6,481 bases of DNA from Lachnospiraceae bacterium (lineage in GTDB: Bacteria > Bacillota > Clostridia > Lachnospirales > Lachnospiraceae), in assembly GCA_017964055.1 (NCBI GenBank), contig JAGCSS010000172.1:1-6481 (forward strand). Direction: 5' to 3'. The translations under genes were made by a program, and so were the position numbers. Positions 1 to 5,440 of this stretch are shown here, one piece after another. Within the stretch, counting starts at the first letter, position 1, and every line of letters begins with the position of its first letter. Under the pieces are notes generated by a model. It was not told the DNA's origin. It did no database searches and was given only the letters and a program-made list of their open reading frames with translations.

Positions 1-1009
1 GTACGGCAAATTCCATCTCGAGATGCACCCGATACATACCGCATGGCTAGCGCTGTACGGCAGGGGAGACCTGCTCGAGAAGTCACTGGATTTTTATGTG
101 CAAAATCTTGGAAAGGCGGTTGAACTGGCGCGCTCGAACGGGTTTGACGGAGCCAGATGGCCCAAGATGACCGGACCCGATGCGGCAAACTCGCCTTCGG
201 CGATCGCACCTCTGCTTATCTGGCAGCAGCCGCACATCATCTATATGCTCGGACTGTTGAGACTGGCGCGTTACTCGGAAAAGAGATGCGAGGTGGCTGT
301 CGAGGACGAGCGCACATTCCTTGAAAGATACAAAGAGGTTATAGAAAAAACCGCGGATTTCATGGCGGATTACGCGCTGTACGACGAAGCGGACGGGTAT
401 TTCCATCTGCCCGCGCCGATGTATTCCGTACAGGAAAAAGGTGATCCGAAGGTCATAAACGACGCGCCCTTTGAACTGGGATATTGGAGATTCGGGCTTA
501 AGCTCGCATATGATATGCTCTCGCCGATATCCGCGGCGAAGGAGAAGTGGCTCGAAGTGTCGGAAAAGATGGCGGCGCCCGAGATAAAGGACGGTCTGTT
601 CCCTGCGTACAGAGGATGCGGGGACACATTTACCAATCTGAATATGGATCACCCGTCAATGGTATTTGCCGAAGCCCTGTTTGATACCGATACCGACAGG
701 GATGTCCTGCGCGCGACGCTTGCCGGGATAGAAGAGAAATGGGACTTCGGCTCGCTCTGGGGCTGGGACTTTGCGGTGCTGGCGATGGTTTACGCTAGGC
801 TCGGTATGTACGGAAAAGCCTTTGACATGCTGCTGCGCGATACGGGGAAGAACTCGTATGCGGCCAGCGGCAACAACTATCAGGCGGACAGACGCGATCT
901 GCCGCTGTATCTGCCCGGAAACGGCGCGCTGCTGCTCGCGATGACCGCTGTGCGCAATGCCCCCGGCTGGTACATAGAGACCGAAGGGATCATGGAGTAT
1001 CCGTTTTGA
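1..1009 (+). CDS. Six-hairpin glycosidase-like protein, C-terminal part (5' end outside window)
   Basis: The frame is open from base 2 (Y-G-K-F-H-L-E, then the Met at 23) to TGA at 1007-1009, so about 335 C-terminal residues are visible and the true start lies upstream; the Met at 23 is internal. Counting from that Met, GARWPKM (43-49), a Ser-Pro-Ser stretch (57-59) and LLIWQQPH (64-71) come first. Later come a WGWDFA segment (encoded near 760-777), NNYQ, and YLPGNGALLLAM close to the C-terminus. The Trp/aromatic-rich helical pattern resembles bacterial proteins of the (alpha/alpha)6 six-hairpin glycosidase superfamily, broadly like GH65/GH95-type folds. I cannot name its GH family or catalytic acid. 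No signal peptide can be judged because the N-terminus is missing. Closeness to an alpha-galacturonidase gene suggests, by inference only, plant cell-wall oligosaccharides as substrate. Its 3' end overlaps the convergent regulator gene by 20 bases. The fold class is fairly secure; the activity is not. Confidence 0.72.
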   Translation, partial: YGKFHLEMHPIHTAWLALYGRGDLLEKSLDFYVQNLGKAVELARSNGFDGARWPKMTGPDAANSPSAIAPLLIWQQPHIIYMLGLLRLARYSEKRCEVAVEDERTFLERYKEVIEKTADFMADYALYDEADGYFHLPAPMYSVQEKGDPKVINDAPFELGYWRFGLKLAYDMLSPISAAKEKWLEVSEKMAAPEIKDGLFPAYRGCGDTFTNLNMDHPSMVFAEALFDTDTDRDVLRATLAGIEEKWDFGSLWGWDFAVLAMVYARLGMYGKAFDMLLRDTGKNSYAASGNNYQADRRDLPLYLPGNGALLLAMTAVRNAPGWYIETEGIMEYPF

Positions 1010-1883
1010 CGAGTGAGGTGCGGCGCTTCATACGGTGTTTGTACTCGCTGCGGTATTTCAGCGGAGTGATCTCCCTGTAGGTCTTGAAGACCTTCTCAAA
1101 ATAGGTCAGGCTCTCATAGCCGCATTCCGACGCGATATCTGTTACGGACATGTCGGTGGAGGAGAGCAGCTCCTGCGCCTTCTGTATGCGGTGCACATTG
1201 ATGTATTCGTTGATCGTAAAGCCGGTGATCTCCTTAAAGATACGGCTGAGATAGCATTTGTTGACGAAGAAGGTATCCGCCACGCTCTCGAGCGATAACG
1301 GGTTCGTGCAGTTCAGGGCGATATATTTGGCCACATCGTCGACCTTCTGATGCTTCGGATTCTTCGGCAGCGACGAGTGGGTGCTCTGCCCGTCCTCGGC
1401 GTGACGGTGCGCGAATATCAGCAGAGAGGCCAGTCTGTTCATCACGGCCAGCCTGTAGCCCGGCTTTTTGTGATGGATCTCGGACTGGATGCCGAGCAGC
1501 AGGTTCTCCACATGGTTGCGCTCGCGCTCGTCGAACTCCATGATGCCCTGATGCTTTTCAAAAAAGGCTTCAAGGCTCAGATCCCCGAAGAACGAATAGA
1601 AGCTGCCGAAGGGCTCGCCCGCGAACTCTATGAGGATGCGGTCGTGATAGGGACCCGAAGCGAGACCGGTCTTGTGTATGACATTTTTGTTGATGAAGAC
1701 CATGGTGCCCTTGCCGATAAGGTAGGTATTCTGCCCGATAAAGTACAGGCGCTTGCCTTCGAGCAGATAATATATTTCATATTCATCGTGAAAATGTTTC
1801 GTGGGCATGGTATACTCATAGTCGCGGATAACGCGGTCGATCGTGATGCCGTCGGTGGTCTCTTCAAAAACTGTCTGGCGCAT
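990..1883 (-). CDS. AraC-family transcriptional regulator (cupin sensor plus two HTH motifs)
   Basis: A 297-residue protein of typical AraC/XylS length. The N-terminal half is a cupin-like ligand-binding domain (about residues 15-90), with HFHDEYEIYYL at 30-40 and a further His at 70, as in sugar-sensing members. The C-terminal 100 residues hold two helix-turn-helix units: about 198-219 (LESVADTFFVNKCYLSRIFK) and about 246-268 (VTDIASECGYESLTYFEKVF), the latter being the classic AraC signature. I chose the Met at 1883 because GAGG (1893-1890) sits six bases upstream and the sensor domain begins just after it. A longer frame reaching 1979 would add 32 hydrophobic residues encoded by the AT-rich promoter region and is unlikely. 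It is divergent from the GH4 alpha-galacturonidase gene, which is its most probable target. The effector is unknown; a uronide or a pectin-derived sugar is inferred from context. The stop lies inside the convergent glycosidase gene. Confidence 0.93.
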   Translation of the reverse strand: MRQTVFEETTDGITIDRVIRDYEYTMPTKHFHDEYEIYYLLEGKRLYFIGQNTYLIGKGTMVFINKNVIHKTGLASGPYHDRILIEFAGEPFGSFYSFFGDLSLEAFFEKHQGIMEFDERERNHVENLLLGIQSEIHHKKPGYRLAVMNRLASLLIFAHRHAEDGQSTHSSLPKNPKHQKVDDVAKYIALNCTNPLSLESVADTFFVNKCYLSRIFKEITGFTINEYINVHRIQKAQELLSSTDMSVTDIASECGYESLTYFEKVFKTYREITPLKYRSEYKHRMKRRTSLVKTDTP

Positions 1884-1889
1884 ATGATA

Positions 1890-1893
1890 CCTC
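1890..1893 (-). promoter_or_regulatory. Ribosome binding site fixing the start of the AraC regulator
   Basis: GAGG on the - strand, six bases from the ATG at 1883. It supports the 297-residue start over the upstream in-frame Met at 1979. Confidence 0.7.
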
Positions 1894-1936
1894 AAAAAGT
1901 AAATTTTGATTGAAAATGAATAGAATAACCAAATAA

Positions 1937-1955
1937 AGTATAAGAAAATTATACT
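1937..1955. repeat. Perfect 7-bp inverted repeat, candidate operator
   Basis: AGTATAA-GAAAA-TTATACT is a perfect dyad with a 5-base spacer. Its right half covers the -10 box of the regulator promoter, and its centre (1946) lies about 32 bases before the expected start of GH4 transcription. A protein bound here could repress the regulator gene and contact RNA polymerase at the GH4 promoter. AraC proteins more often bind direct repeats, and the region is AT-rich, so a chance dyad or another regulator remains possible. Confidence 0.45.
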
Positions 1956-1971
1956 GCGGTTGGGATATAAT
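1943..1971 (+). promoter_or_regulatory. Likely activator-dependent promoter of the GH4 gene
   Basis: A perfect TATAAT lies at 1966-1971, but the hexamer 17 bases upstream (1943-1948, AGAAAA) does not resemble TTGACA and there is no TG extension. A good -10 with no -35 is what one expects of a promoter needing an activator, which suits control by the divergent AraC protein. Transcription would begin near 1978, about 27 bases before the GH4 ATG. Confidence 0.5.
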
Positions 1972-1976
1972 GTAAA
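1948..1976 (-). promoter_or_regulatory. Sigma-A-type promoter of the AraC regulator gene
   Basis: On the - strand TTTACA (1976-1971) and a perfect TATAAT (1953-1948) are separated by 17 bases. Only one base departs from the sigma-A consensus. Transcription would start near 1941, giving a leader of about 57 bases before the ATG. The box positions overlap the proposed GH4 promoter on the other strand, so the two promoters probably compete. Confidence 0.7.
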
Positions 1977-2004
1977 CAAATAACAGAACGGAGAAAGACA
2001 AAAA

Positions 2005-3414
2005 ATGAATTACCGCAACGGAAAGATCGAAGATCTGAACATCGCCTACATCGGAGGCGGTTCGAGAGGATGGGCATGGACCTTTATGACGGATCTGGCG
2101 CTGGAGCCTCAGCTGTCGGGCAGCATCCGCCTCTACGATATCGACAGGGCGGCGGCCGAGAACAACGCCGTTATCGGAAACCGCATTTCCAAAAGAGACG
2201 ATGCGGTGGGCAAGTGGAACTATGTTGTGAGCGGGTCTCTCAAGGAAGCTCTGACCGGAGCGGATTTTGTAGTGATCTCGATCCTTCCCGGAACCTTCGA
2301 TGAGATGGAATCGGATGTGCATATGCCCGAAAGGCTCGGCATCTACCAGTCCGTAGGCGATACGGCGGGACCCGGAGGCATGATCAGGGCGCTGCGCACG
2401 CTGCCGATGTTCGTGGAGATCGCGGAGGCGATAAAGAGTTACTGCCCTTCGGCATGGATAATCAACTATACGAATCCCATGTCGCTGTGCGTTAAGGTAC
2501 TCTATCATGTATTCCCTCAGATCAAGGCATTCGGATGCTGCCATGAGGTATTCGGCACACAGGAAGTGCTGGCGGGCATCCTGCAGAAAGAGGGCTATGT
2601 GACTGAGAAGCCGGAGCGCCACGAGATCAATATCAATGTGCTCGGCATCAACCACTTTACATGGTTTGACTACGCTTCGTATAAGGGGATAGACCTGTTC
2701 CCGGTTTACAGGGACTATATAGACAAGAATTTCGATAAGGGCTGGGTTGAGGACAACAGCGAGCACTGGGCCAACAGCCATTTCACCTGCAAGCACAGGG
2801 TTAAGTTCGATCTGTTCAACAGATACGGTCTGATCGCCGCAGCCGGTGACAGACATCTGGCCGAGTTCATGCCCGGCGATATGTATCTGAAGGATCCCGA
2901 GACCGTCAGAGGCTGGGATTTTGACCTGACTCCGGTATCGTGGAGAAAAGAAGACCTGAAGCATCGCCTCGAGCGCTCCGCAAGACTGGCATCCGGTGAG
3001 GAAGAGATCAATCTCAAGCCCACGGGCGAAGAGGGCATACTGCTGATCAAGGCGCTGTGCGGACTGACACGCGTTATCAGTAATGTCAATATCCCGAATA
3101 CTTCGCTCCAGATCCCGAATCTGCCCGAGAGTGCAGTGGTTGAGACCAATGCCGTATTCGAGCGCGACGCGATAAGACCCGTAGCCGCGGGTAAGCTGCC
3201 CGAGCAGGTATATGCGCTTGTTATTCCTCATGTGCGCAATCATGAGAGGATACTGAAGGCGTCTCTGACCTGTGACCGCAGTCTGGTAAAGGAAGCGTTC
3301 ATGACCGATCCTCAGGTTATCGGACGCGCCTCAGAGGAGGAGGTATCAAAGCTCGTCGACGACATGATCGACGCAACGATCAAATATCTGCCCGAAGGCT
3401 GGAAAAATAACTGA
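2005..3414 (+). CDS. lplD: Family GH4 alpha-galacturonidase (LplD-like)
   Basis: A 469-residue cytoplasmic enzyme with all GH4 hallmarks: the NAD-binding glycine loop IGGGSRG (16-22) after a beta strand, LYDID (43-47) at the end of the second strand, SVGDTAGPGG (116-125), INYTNPMS (153-160), GCCHEVFGTQ (177-186) and GINHFTW (214-220). GH4 enzymes use NAD+ and a divalent metal, usually Mn2+, and cleave by oxidation at C3 followed by elimination. Cys179 and His217 match the expected metal ligands. The Cys-His-Glu-Val motif (179-182) is the signature reported for alpha-galacturonidases such as Bacillus subtilis LplD. The protein also resembles LplD as I recall it along most of its length, so release of galacturonate from short galacturonides is the best call. 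It is slightly longer than LplD (about 446 residues). The ATG at 2005 is preceded by GGAG (1990-1993). It appears monocistronic, ended by the hairpin at 3422-3461, and probably controlled by the divergent AraC regulator. An alpha-glucosidase or alpha-galactosidase is the less likely alternative. Confidence 0.88.
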   Translation: MNYRNGKIEDLNIAYIGGGSRGWAWTFMTDLALEPQLSGSIRLYDIDRAAAENNAVIGNRISKRDDAVGKWNYVVSGSLKEALTGADFVVISILPGTFDEMESDVHMPERLGIYQSVGDTAGPGGMIRALRTLPMFVEIAEAIKSYCPSAWIINYTNPMSLCVKVLYHVFPQIKAFGCCHEVFGTQEVLAGILQKEGYVTEKPERHEININVLGINHFTWFDYASYKGIDLFPVYRDYIDKNFDKGWVEDNSEHWANSHFTCKHRVKFDLFNRYGLIAAAGDRHLAEFMPGDMYLKDPETVRGWDFDLTPVSWRKEDLKHRLERSARLASGEEEINLKPTGEEGILLIKALCGLTRVISNVNIPNTSLQIPNLPESAVVETNAVFERDAIRPVAAGKLPEQVYALVIPHVRNHERILKASLTCDRSLVKEAFMTDPQVIGRASEEEVSKLVDDMIDATIKYLPEGWKNN

Positions 3415-3421
3415 GAAAATC

Positions 3422-3461
3422 AAAGTGCCTGCCACCGATCGCGGTGACAGGCACTTTTGTT
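3422..3461. terminator. Rho-independent terminator, probably bidirectional, between the GH4 and SDR genes
   Basis: AAAGTGCCTG (3422-3431) pairs perfectly with CAGGCACTTT (3448-3457). After one C-A mismatch, CACCG (3433-3437) pairs with CGGTG (3442-3446), leaving a four-base ATCG loop. On the + strand the stem ends in a TTTTGTT tract, eight bases after the GH4 stop. On the - strand it is followed by TTTGATTTTC, so it can also end the convergent dehydrogenase transcript. Confidence 0.92.
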
Positions 3462-3483
3462 AAGAAGAAATGGGTTTTGTATA

Positions 3484-4272
3484 TTAACTGGTAGGTGATA
3501 CTTTGGAATCGATGTGCATGCCCATACCTGCGGTGTGCGCGGAAACCTCCGAAGAAAGGAAGAGTACCGCATCGGCAACCTCTTCGGGCTTTGCATAGCG
3601 CTTATCCATTGCGTACTGACCTGCGATGGCAGCCATAGCCTGCTCGTGAGTCATCGAATCTCCGAAGAAATCCTTCTCGATACGGAGCATCATGGGTGTA
3701 TCTACGGGGCCGGGGCAGATGTAGTTTACCTGTACGCCTACGGGACCGAGCTCCATGGCTACGCACTTGGTAAGACCTGCTACAGCGTACTTCGATGATA
3801 CATAAGCGCTGTTGCCCGCTGTGGGCTCATATGCTGCGGCCGAAGCGATAACGACTACCGCGCCCGACTGCTTTTCGATGAGAGTGGGAGCAGCATACTT
3901 CATAAGGAGCATGACAGAGAATACATTGAGCATATAGGTCTGCTCGAACAGCTCGAGTGTCATGTCCTGAACGGGATGTGACTTGCCCTCATAGCCTGCG
4001 TTGGGAATGATGATATCGAGTGTGCCGAACTTTGCCTTTGCGCTGTCAACGAGGTTCTTGATGTCTTCCTCTTTGTTCATGTCGGCAACAAATCCTGCTA
4101 CCTGTCCGGGAGCCGCATTGAGTGTGGGGATCAGGTCGTCGATCTTTTTCTGGCTGGTGGAAGAGAATGCTACCTTAGCGCCTTCTGCCAGGTAAGCCTT
4201 AACAATGGCGGTTCCGATGCCGCCTGTACCGCCCGTGAGCAGAACTACTTTGTCTTTAAGTTTGAGATCCAT
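3484..4272 (-). CDS. Short-chain dehydrogenase/reductase (classical SDR), substrate unknown
   Basis: A 262-residue NAD(P)-dependent oxidoreductase of normal classical SDR length. The Rossmann fold starts with the coenzyme loop TGGTGGIG (13-20). Then come a PNAG (90-93) in place of the usual NNAG, Asn116, and the catalytic Ser144, Tyr157 and Lys161 (Y-x-x-x-K), followed by CPGPVDTPM (186-194). No signal peptide or membrane segment is visible, so it should be cytoplasmic. The C-terminus reads HIDSK where most classical members have a VDGG-type ending, a mild oddity. The ATG at 4272 is preceded, six bases upstream, by AAAGGAG (plus-strand 4279-4285). It is a single-gene unit with its own strong promoter, convergent to the GH4 gene and divergent from purC. 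I looked for KduD (pectin pathway) resemblance because of the neighbouring uronidase, but found only the general SDR pattern. Sugar, polyol or keto-acid reduction are all possible. Confidence 0.9.
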   Translation of the reverse strand: MDLKLKDKVVLLTGGTGGIGTAIVKAYLAEGAKVAFSSTSQKKIDDLIPTLNAAPGQVAGFVADMNKEEDIKNLVDSAKAKFGTLDIIIPNAGYEGKSHPVQDMTLELFEQTYMLNVFSVMLLMKYAAPTLIEKQSGAVVVIASAAAYEPTAGNSAYVSSKYAVAGLTKCVAMELGPVGVQVNYICPGPVDTPMMLRIEKDFFGDSMTHEQAMAAIAGQYAMDKRYAKPEEVADAVLFLSSEVSAHTAGMGMHIDSKVSPTS

Positions 4273-4330
4273 AGAATACTCCTTTCGTCTTGCTTTATTT
4301 CTAATAATATACGCAGTATGTAACTATGAT

Positions 4331-4351
4331 ATCGATATATGTCATATCGAT
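4331..4351. repeat. Perfect 8-bp inverted repeat in the leader of the SDR gene
   Basis: ATCGATAT (4331-4338) and ATATCGAT (4344-4351) flank a five-base spacer. Given the promoter at 4365-4393, the repeat falls at about +7 to +27 of the SDR transcript. It could act as a repressor site blocking early elongation or as a hairpin at the 5' end of the mRNA. Its CATATCG (4343-4349) recurs inside the purC promoter dyad (4417-4423), hinting at a shared regulator. Confidence 0.5.
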
Positions 4352-4364
4352 TGCTACTGGTTGT

Positions 4365-4393
4365 ATTGTACAGCCCAAATTGTGATTTGTCAA
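4365..4393 (-). promoter_or_regulatory. Strong sigma-A-type promoter of the SDR gene
   Basis: On the - strand a perfect TTGACA (4393-4388) is followed after exactly 17 bases by TACAAT (4370-4365), one base off consensus. Transcription should start near 4358, giving a leader of about 86 bases that carries the 8-bp inverted repeat. Such a strong core promoter is likely to be held in check by a repressor or to drive high constitutive expression. Confidence 0.82.
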
Positions 4394-4409
4394 ATAAATT
4401 TTATTTTGC

Positions 4410-4439
4410 TTGAGGGCATATCGGGGGATATGCTATATT
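4410..4439 (+). promoter_or_regulatory. Promoter of purC with extended -10 box
   Basis: TTGAGG (4410-4415) and TATATT (4434-4439) are separated by 18 bases, and the -10 has the TG-N extension (TG at 4431-4432). Transcription would start near 4446, leaving a purine-rich leader of about 70 bases. The whole spacer is occupied by an inverted repeat, listed separately. The SDR promoter lies back-to-back, 16 bases away. Confidence 0.68.
4416..4433. repeat. 7-bp dyad exactly filling the purC promoter spacer, candidate operator
   Basis: GCATATC-GGGG-GATATGC is a perfect inverted repeat with a four-base spacer. It runs from the first base after the -35 box to the last base before the -10 box. A dyad between the two boxes is a typical place for a repressor, and also for MerR-type regulators that act on promoters with long spacers. 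At 18 bp this spacer is only slightly long. No regulator for it is present in the window. Confidence 0.55.
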
Positions 4440-4483
4440 CTTATAGTGGAAAGTAAAGAAAACCCGCGTGTCCGGGGAGAAAA

Positions 4484-4507
4484 AGGAGGAAGGCCGTATC
4501 TGCGGCC
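4484..4507 (+). promoter_or_regulatory. Distant Shine-Dalgarno plus hairpin in the purC leader
   Basis: A perfect AGGAGG (4484-4489) is 21 bases from the in-frame GTG at 4511 and 27 from the ATG at 4517, too far for normal initiation. Between them GGCCG-TATCTG-CGGCC (4492-4507) forms a five-pair GC hairpin. If folded, it cuts the effective spacing to about 5 bases (GTG) or 11 (ATG). No start codon in the purC frame lies closer, and the frame is closed by TAA at 4454. Confidence 0.6.
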
Positions 4508-4516
4508 GATGTGAAG

Positions 4517-5392
4517 ATGAAAGAATACGCACCCGTTAAGTCGGGAAAGGTAAGGGAGATCTACGATCTCGGGGACAAAATGATCCTGGTTGCGTCGGAC
4601 AGGATCAGCTGTTTTGATGTTATCCTGCACAATGTCATCAAGGGCAAGGGAAACGTGCTCACACAGATGTCGAAGTTCTGGTTCGATCTGACCGAGGATA
4701 TCGTGCCGAACCACATGATCTCGACGGACCCCGCGGATATGCCCGAGTTTTTCAGGACACCCGAGTTTGCGGGCAAGTGCATGCTCGTTAAAAAGCTGCG
4801 CATGCTGCCCGTTGAGTGCATCGTAAGAGGCTACATCTCCGGTTCGGGATGGAAGAGCTACAAGGAGGATCAGACCGTCTGCGGCATCAAGCTCCCTGCG
4901 GGTCTTAAGGAGTCGGATAAGCTGCCCGAGCCTATCTTTACGCCTTCGACGAAGGAAGAACTCGGCGACCATGATATCAATATTTCCTACGAGCAGTGCA
5001 TAGAACACCTCGAGAAGTATTATCCCGGCAAGGGAAAGGAATACGCGGAGAAGATCCGTGATTACACGATCGCCATTTATAAGAAATGCGCCGACTACGC
5101 CCTGACCAAGGGCATTATCATAGCGGATACCAAGTTTGAGTTCGGTCTCGACGAGAATGACAATATCGTAGTGGGAGATGAGATGCTCACACCCGATTCG
5201 TCCCGTTTCTGGCCTGCTGACAAGTACGAGCCCGGCCACGGACAGCCTTCGTTCGACAAGCAGTTCGCGCGCGACTGGCTGCTCGCAAACCCTCATGATG
5301 ACTGGACTCTGCCTGAGGATGTCGCTCAGAAGACGATCGACATCTATCTCAAGGGCTATGAACTGATCACCGGAAAAGCGCTGGAGTGTTGA
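4517..5392 (+). CDS. purC: Phosphoribosylaminoimidazole-succinocarboxamide synthase (SAICAR synthase)
   Basis: PurC joins aspartate to CAIR using ATP to make SAICAR, a cytoplasmic step of purine synthesis. The 291-residue length fits the longer, roughly 290-300 residue form of the family. Diagnostic segments are SGKVREIYDLGD (9-20) in the nucleotide-binding lobe, ASDRISCFDV (26-35), LPVECIVRGYISGSGW (97-112, the first SAICAR synthase signature), IADTKFEFG (202-210, the second signature) and DEMLTPDSSRFW (221-232). I chose ATG 4517 because homologues begin M-x-x-Y-x-P-V-K-x-G. The in-frame GTG at 4511 would add only Met-Lys and is nearer the Shine-Dalgarno sequence, so it cannot be excluded. 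The stop TGA is followed at once by an in-frame TAA. The gene is preceded by its own promoter with an inverted repeat in the spacer. No other purine gene is visible beside it; mnmA follows on the same strand. The protein looks intact. Confidence 0.96.
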   Translation: MKEYAPVKSGKVREIYDLGDKMILVASDRISCFDVILHNVIKGKGNVLTQMSKFWFDLTEDIVPNHMISTDPADMPEFFRTPEFAGKCMLVKKLRMLPVECIVRGYISGSGWKSYKEDQTVCGIKLPAGLKESDKLPEPIFTPSTKEELGDHDINISYEQCIEHLEKYYPGKGKEYAEKIRDYTIAIYKKCADYALTKGIIIADTKFEFGLDENDNIVVGDEMLTPDSSRFWPADKYEPGHGQPSFDKQFARDWLLANPHDDWTLPEDVAQKTIDIYLKGYELITGKALEC

Positions 5393-5399
5393 TAAGGTC

Positions 5400-5418
5400 C
5401 CGACGGTGAATGAGTCGG
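5400..5418 (+). other. Small hairpin between purC and mnmA, not a terminator
   Basis: CCGAC (5400-5404) can pair with GTCGG (5414-5418) around a nine-base loop. The stem is short and has no T-tract after it, so transcription probably continues from purC into mnmA. It may simply be chance. Confidence 0.25.
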
Positions 5419-5440
5419 AAAGCAGGTGAAAGCTGTGGAA

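Noticed and set aside
1350..1913. 187-codon + strand frame across the AraC regulator
   Set aside because: Antisense shadow; the - strand protein has both sensor and HTH motifs.
1884..1979. N-terminal extension of the AraC regulator from the Met at 1979
   Set aside because: The extension is AT-rich promoter DNA translating to aromatic and hydrophobic residues, contains both promoter boxes, and a good ribosome binding site precedes the Met at 1883.
1971..1985. Possible CcpA catabolite-repression (cre) site near TGTAAACAAA
   Set aside because: The first half resembles cre, but the central CG and the second half do not match; at least four positions fail.
1864..3243. 459-codon open frame on the - strand opposite the GH4 gene
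   Set aside because: Its translation has no recognisable domain and is antisense to a gene with clear GH4 motifs along its length; it is a shadow frame of GC-rich coding DNA.
3484..4272. SDR gene as kduD of the pectin pathway
   Set aside because: Only general SDR motifs are shared; the regions that typify KduD are not seen, and the gene is a separate unit from the uronidase gene.
4446..4510. Purine or PreQ1 riboswitch in the purC leader
   Set aside because: The leader is only about 65 bases, with two small hairpins (a weak CCCG/CGGG one at 4463-4476 and the one at 4492-4507). The three-way junction of a purine riboswitch is absent, and I see no PreQ1-like pseudoknot.
4509..4514. ATG at 4509 overlapping the purC GTG
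   Set aside because: It is followed directly by TGA in its own frame, so it encodes nothing.
4433..5296. 287-codon open frame on the - strand opposite purC
   Set aside because: Low-complexity hydrophobic and Arg-rich translation without family features, fully antisense to a certain purC.
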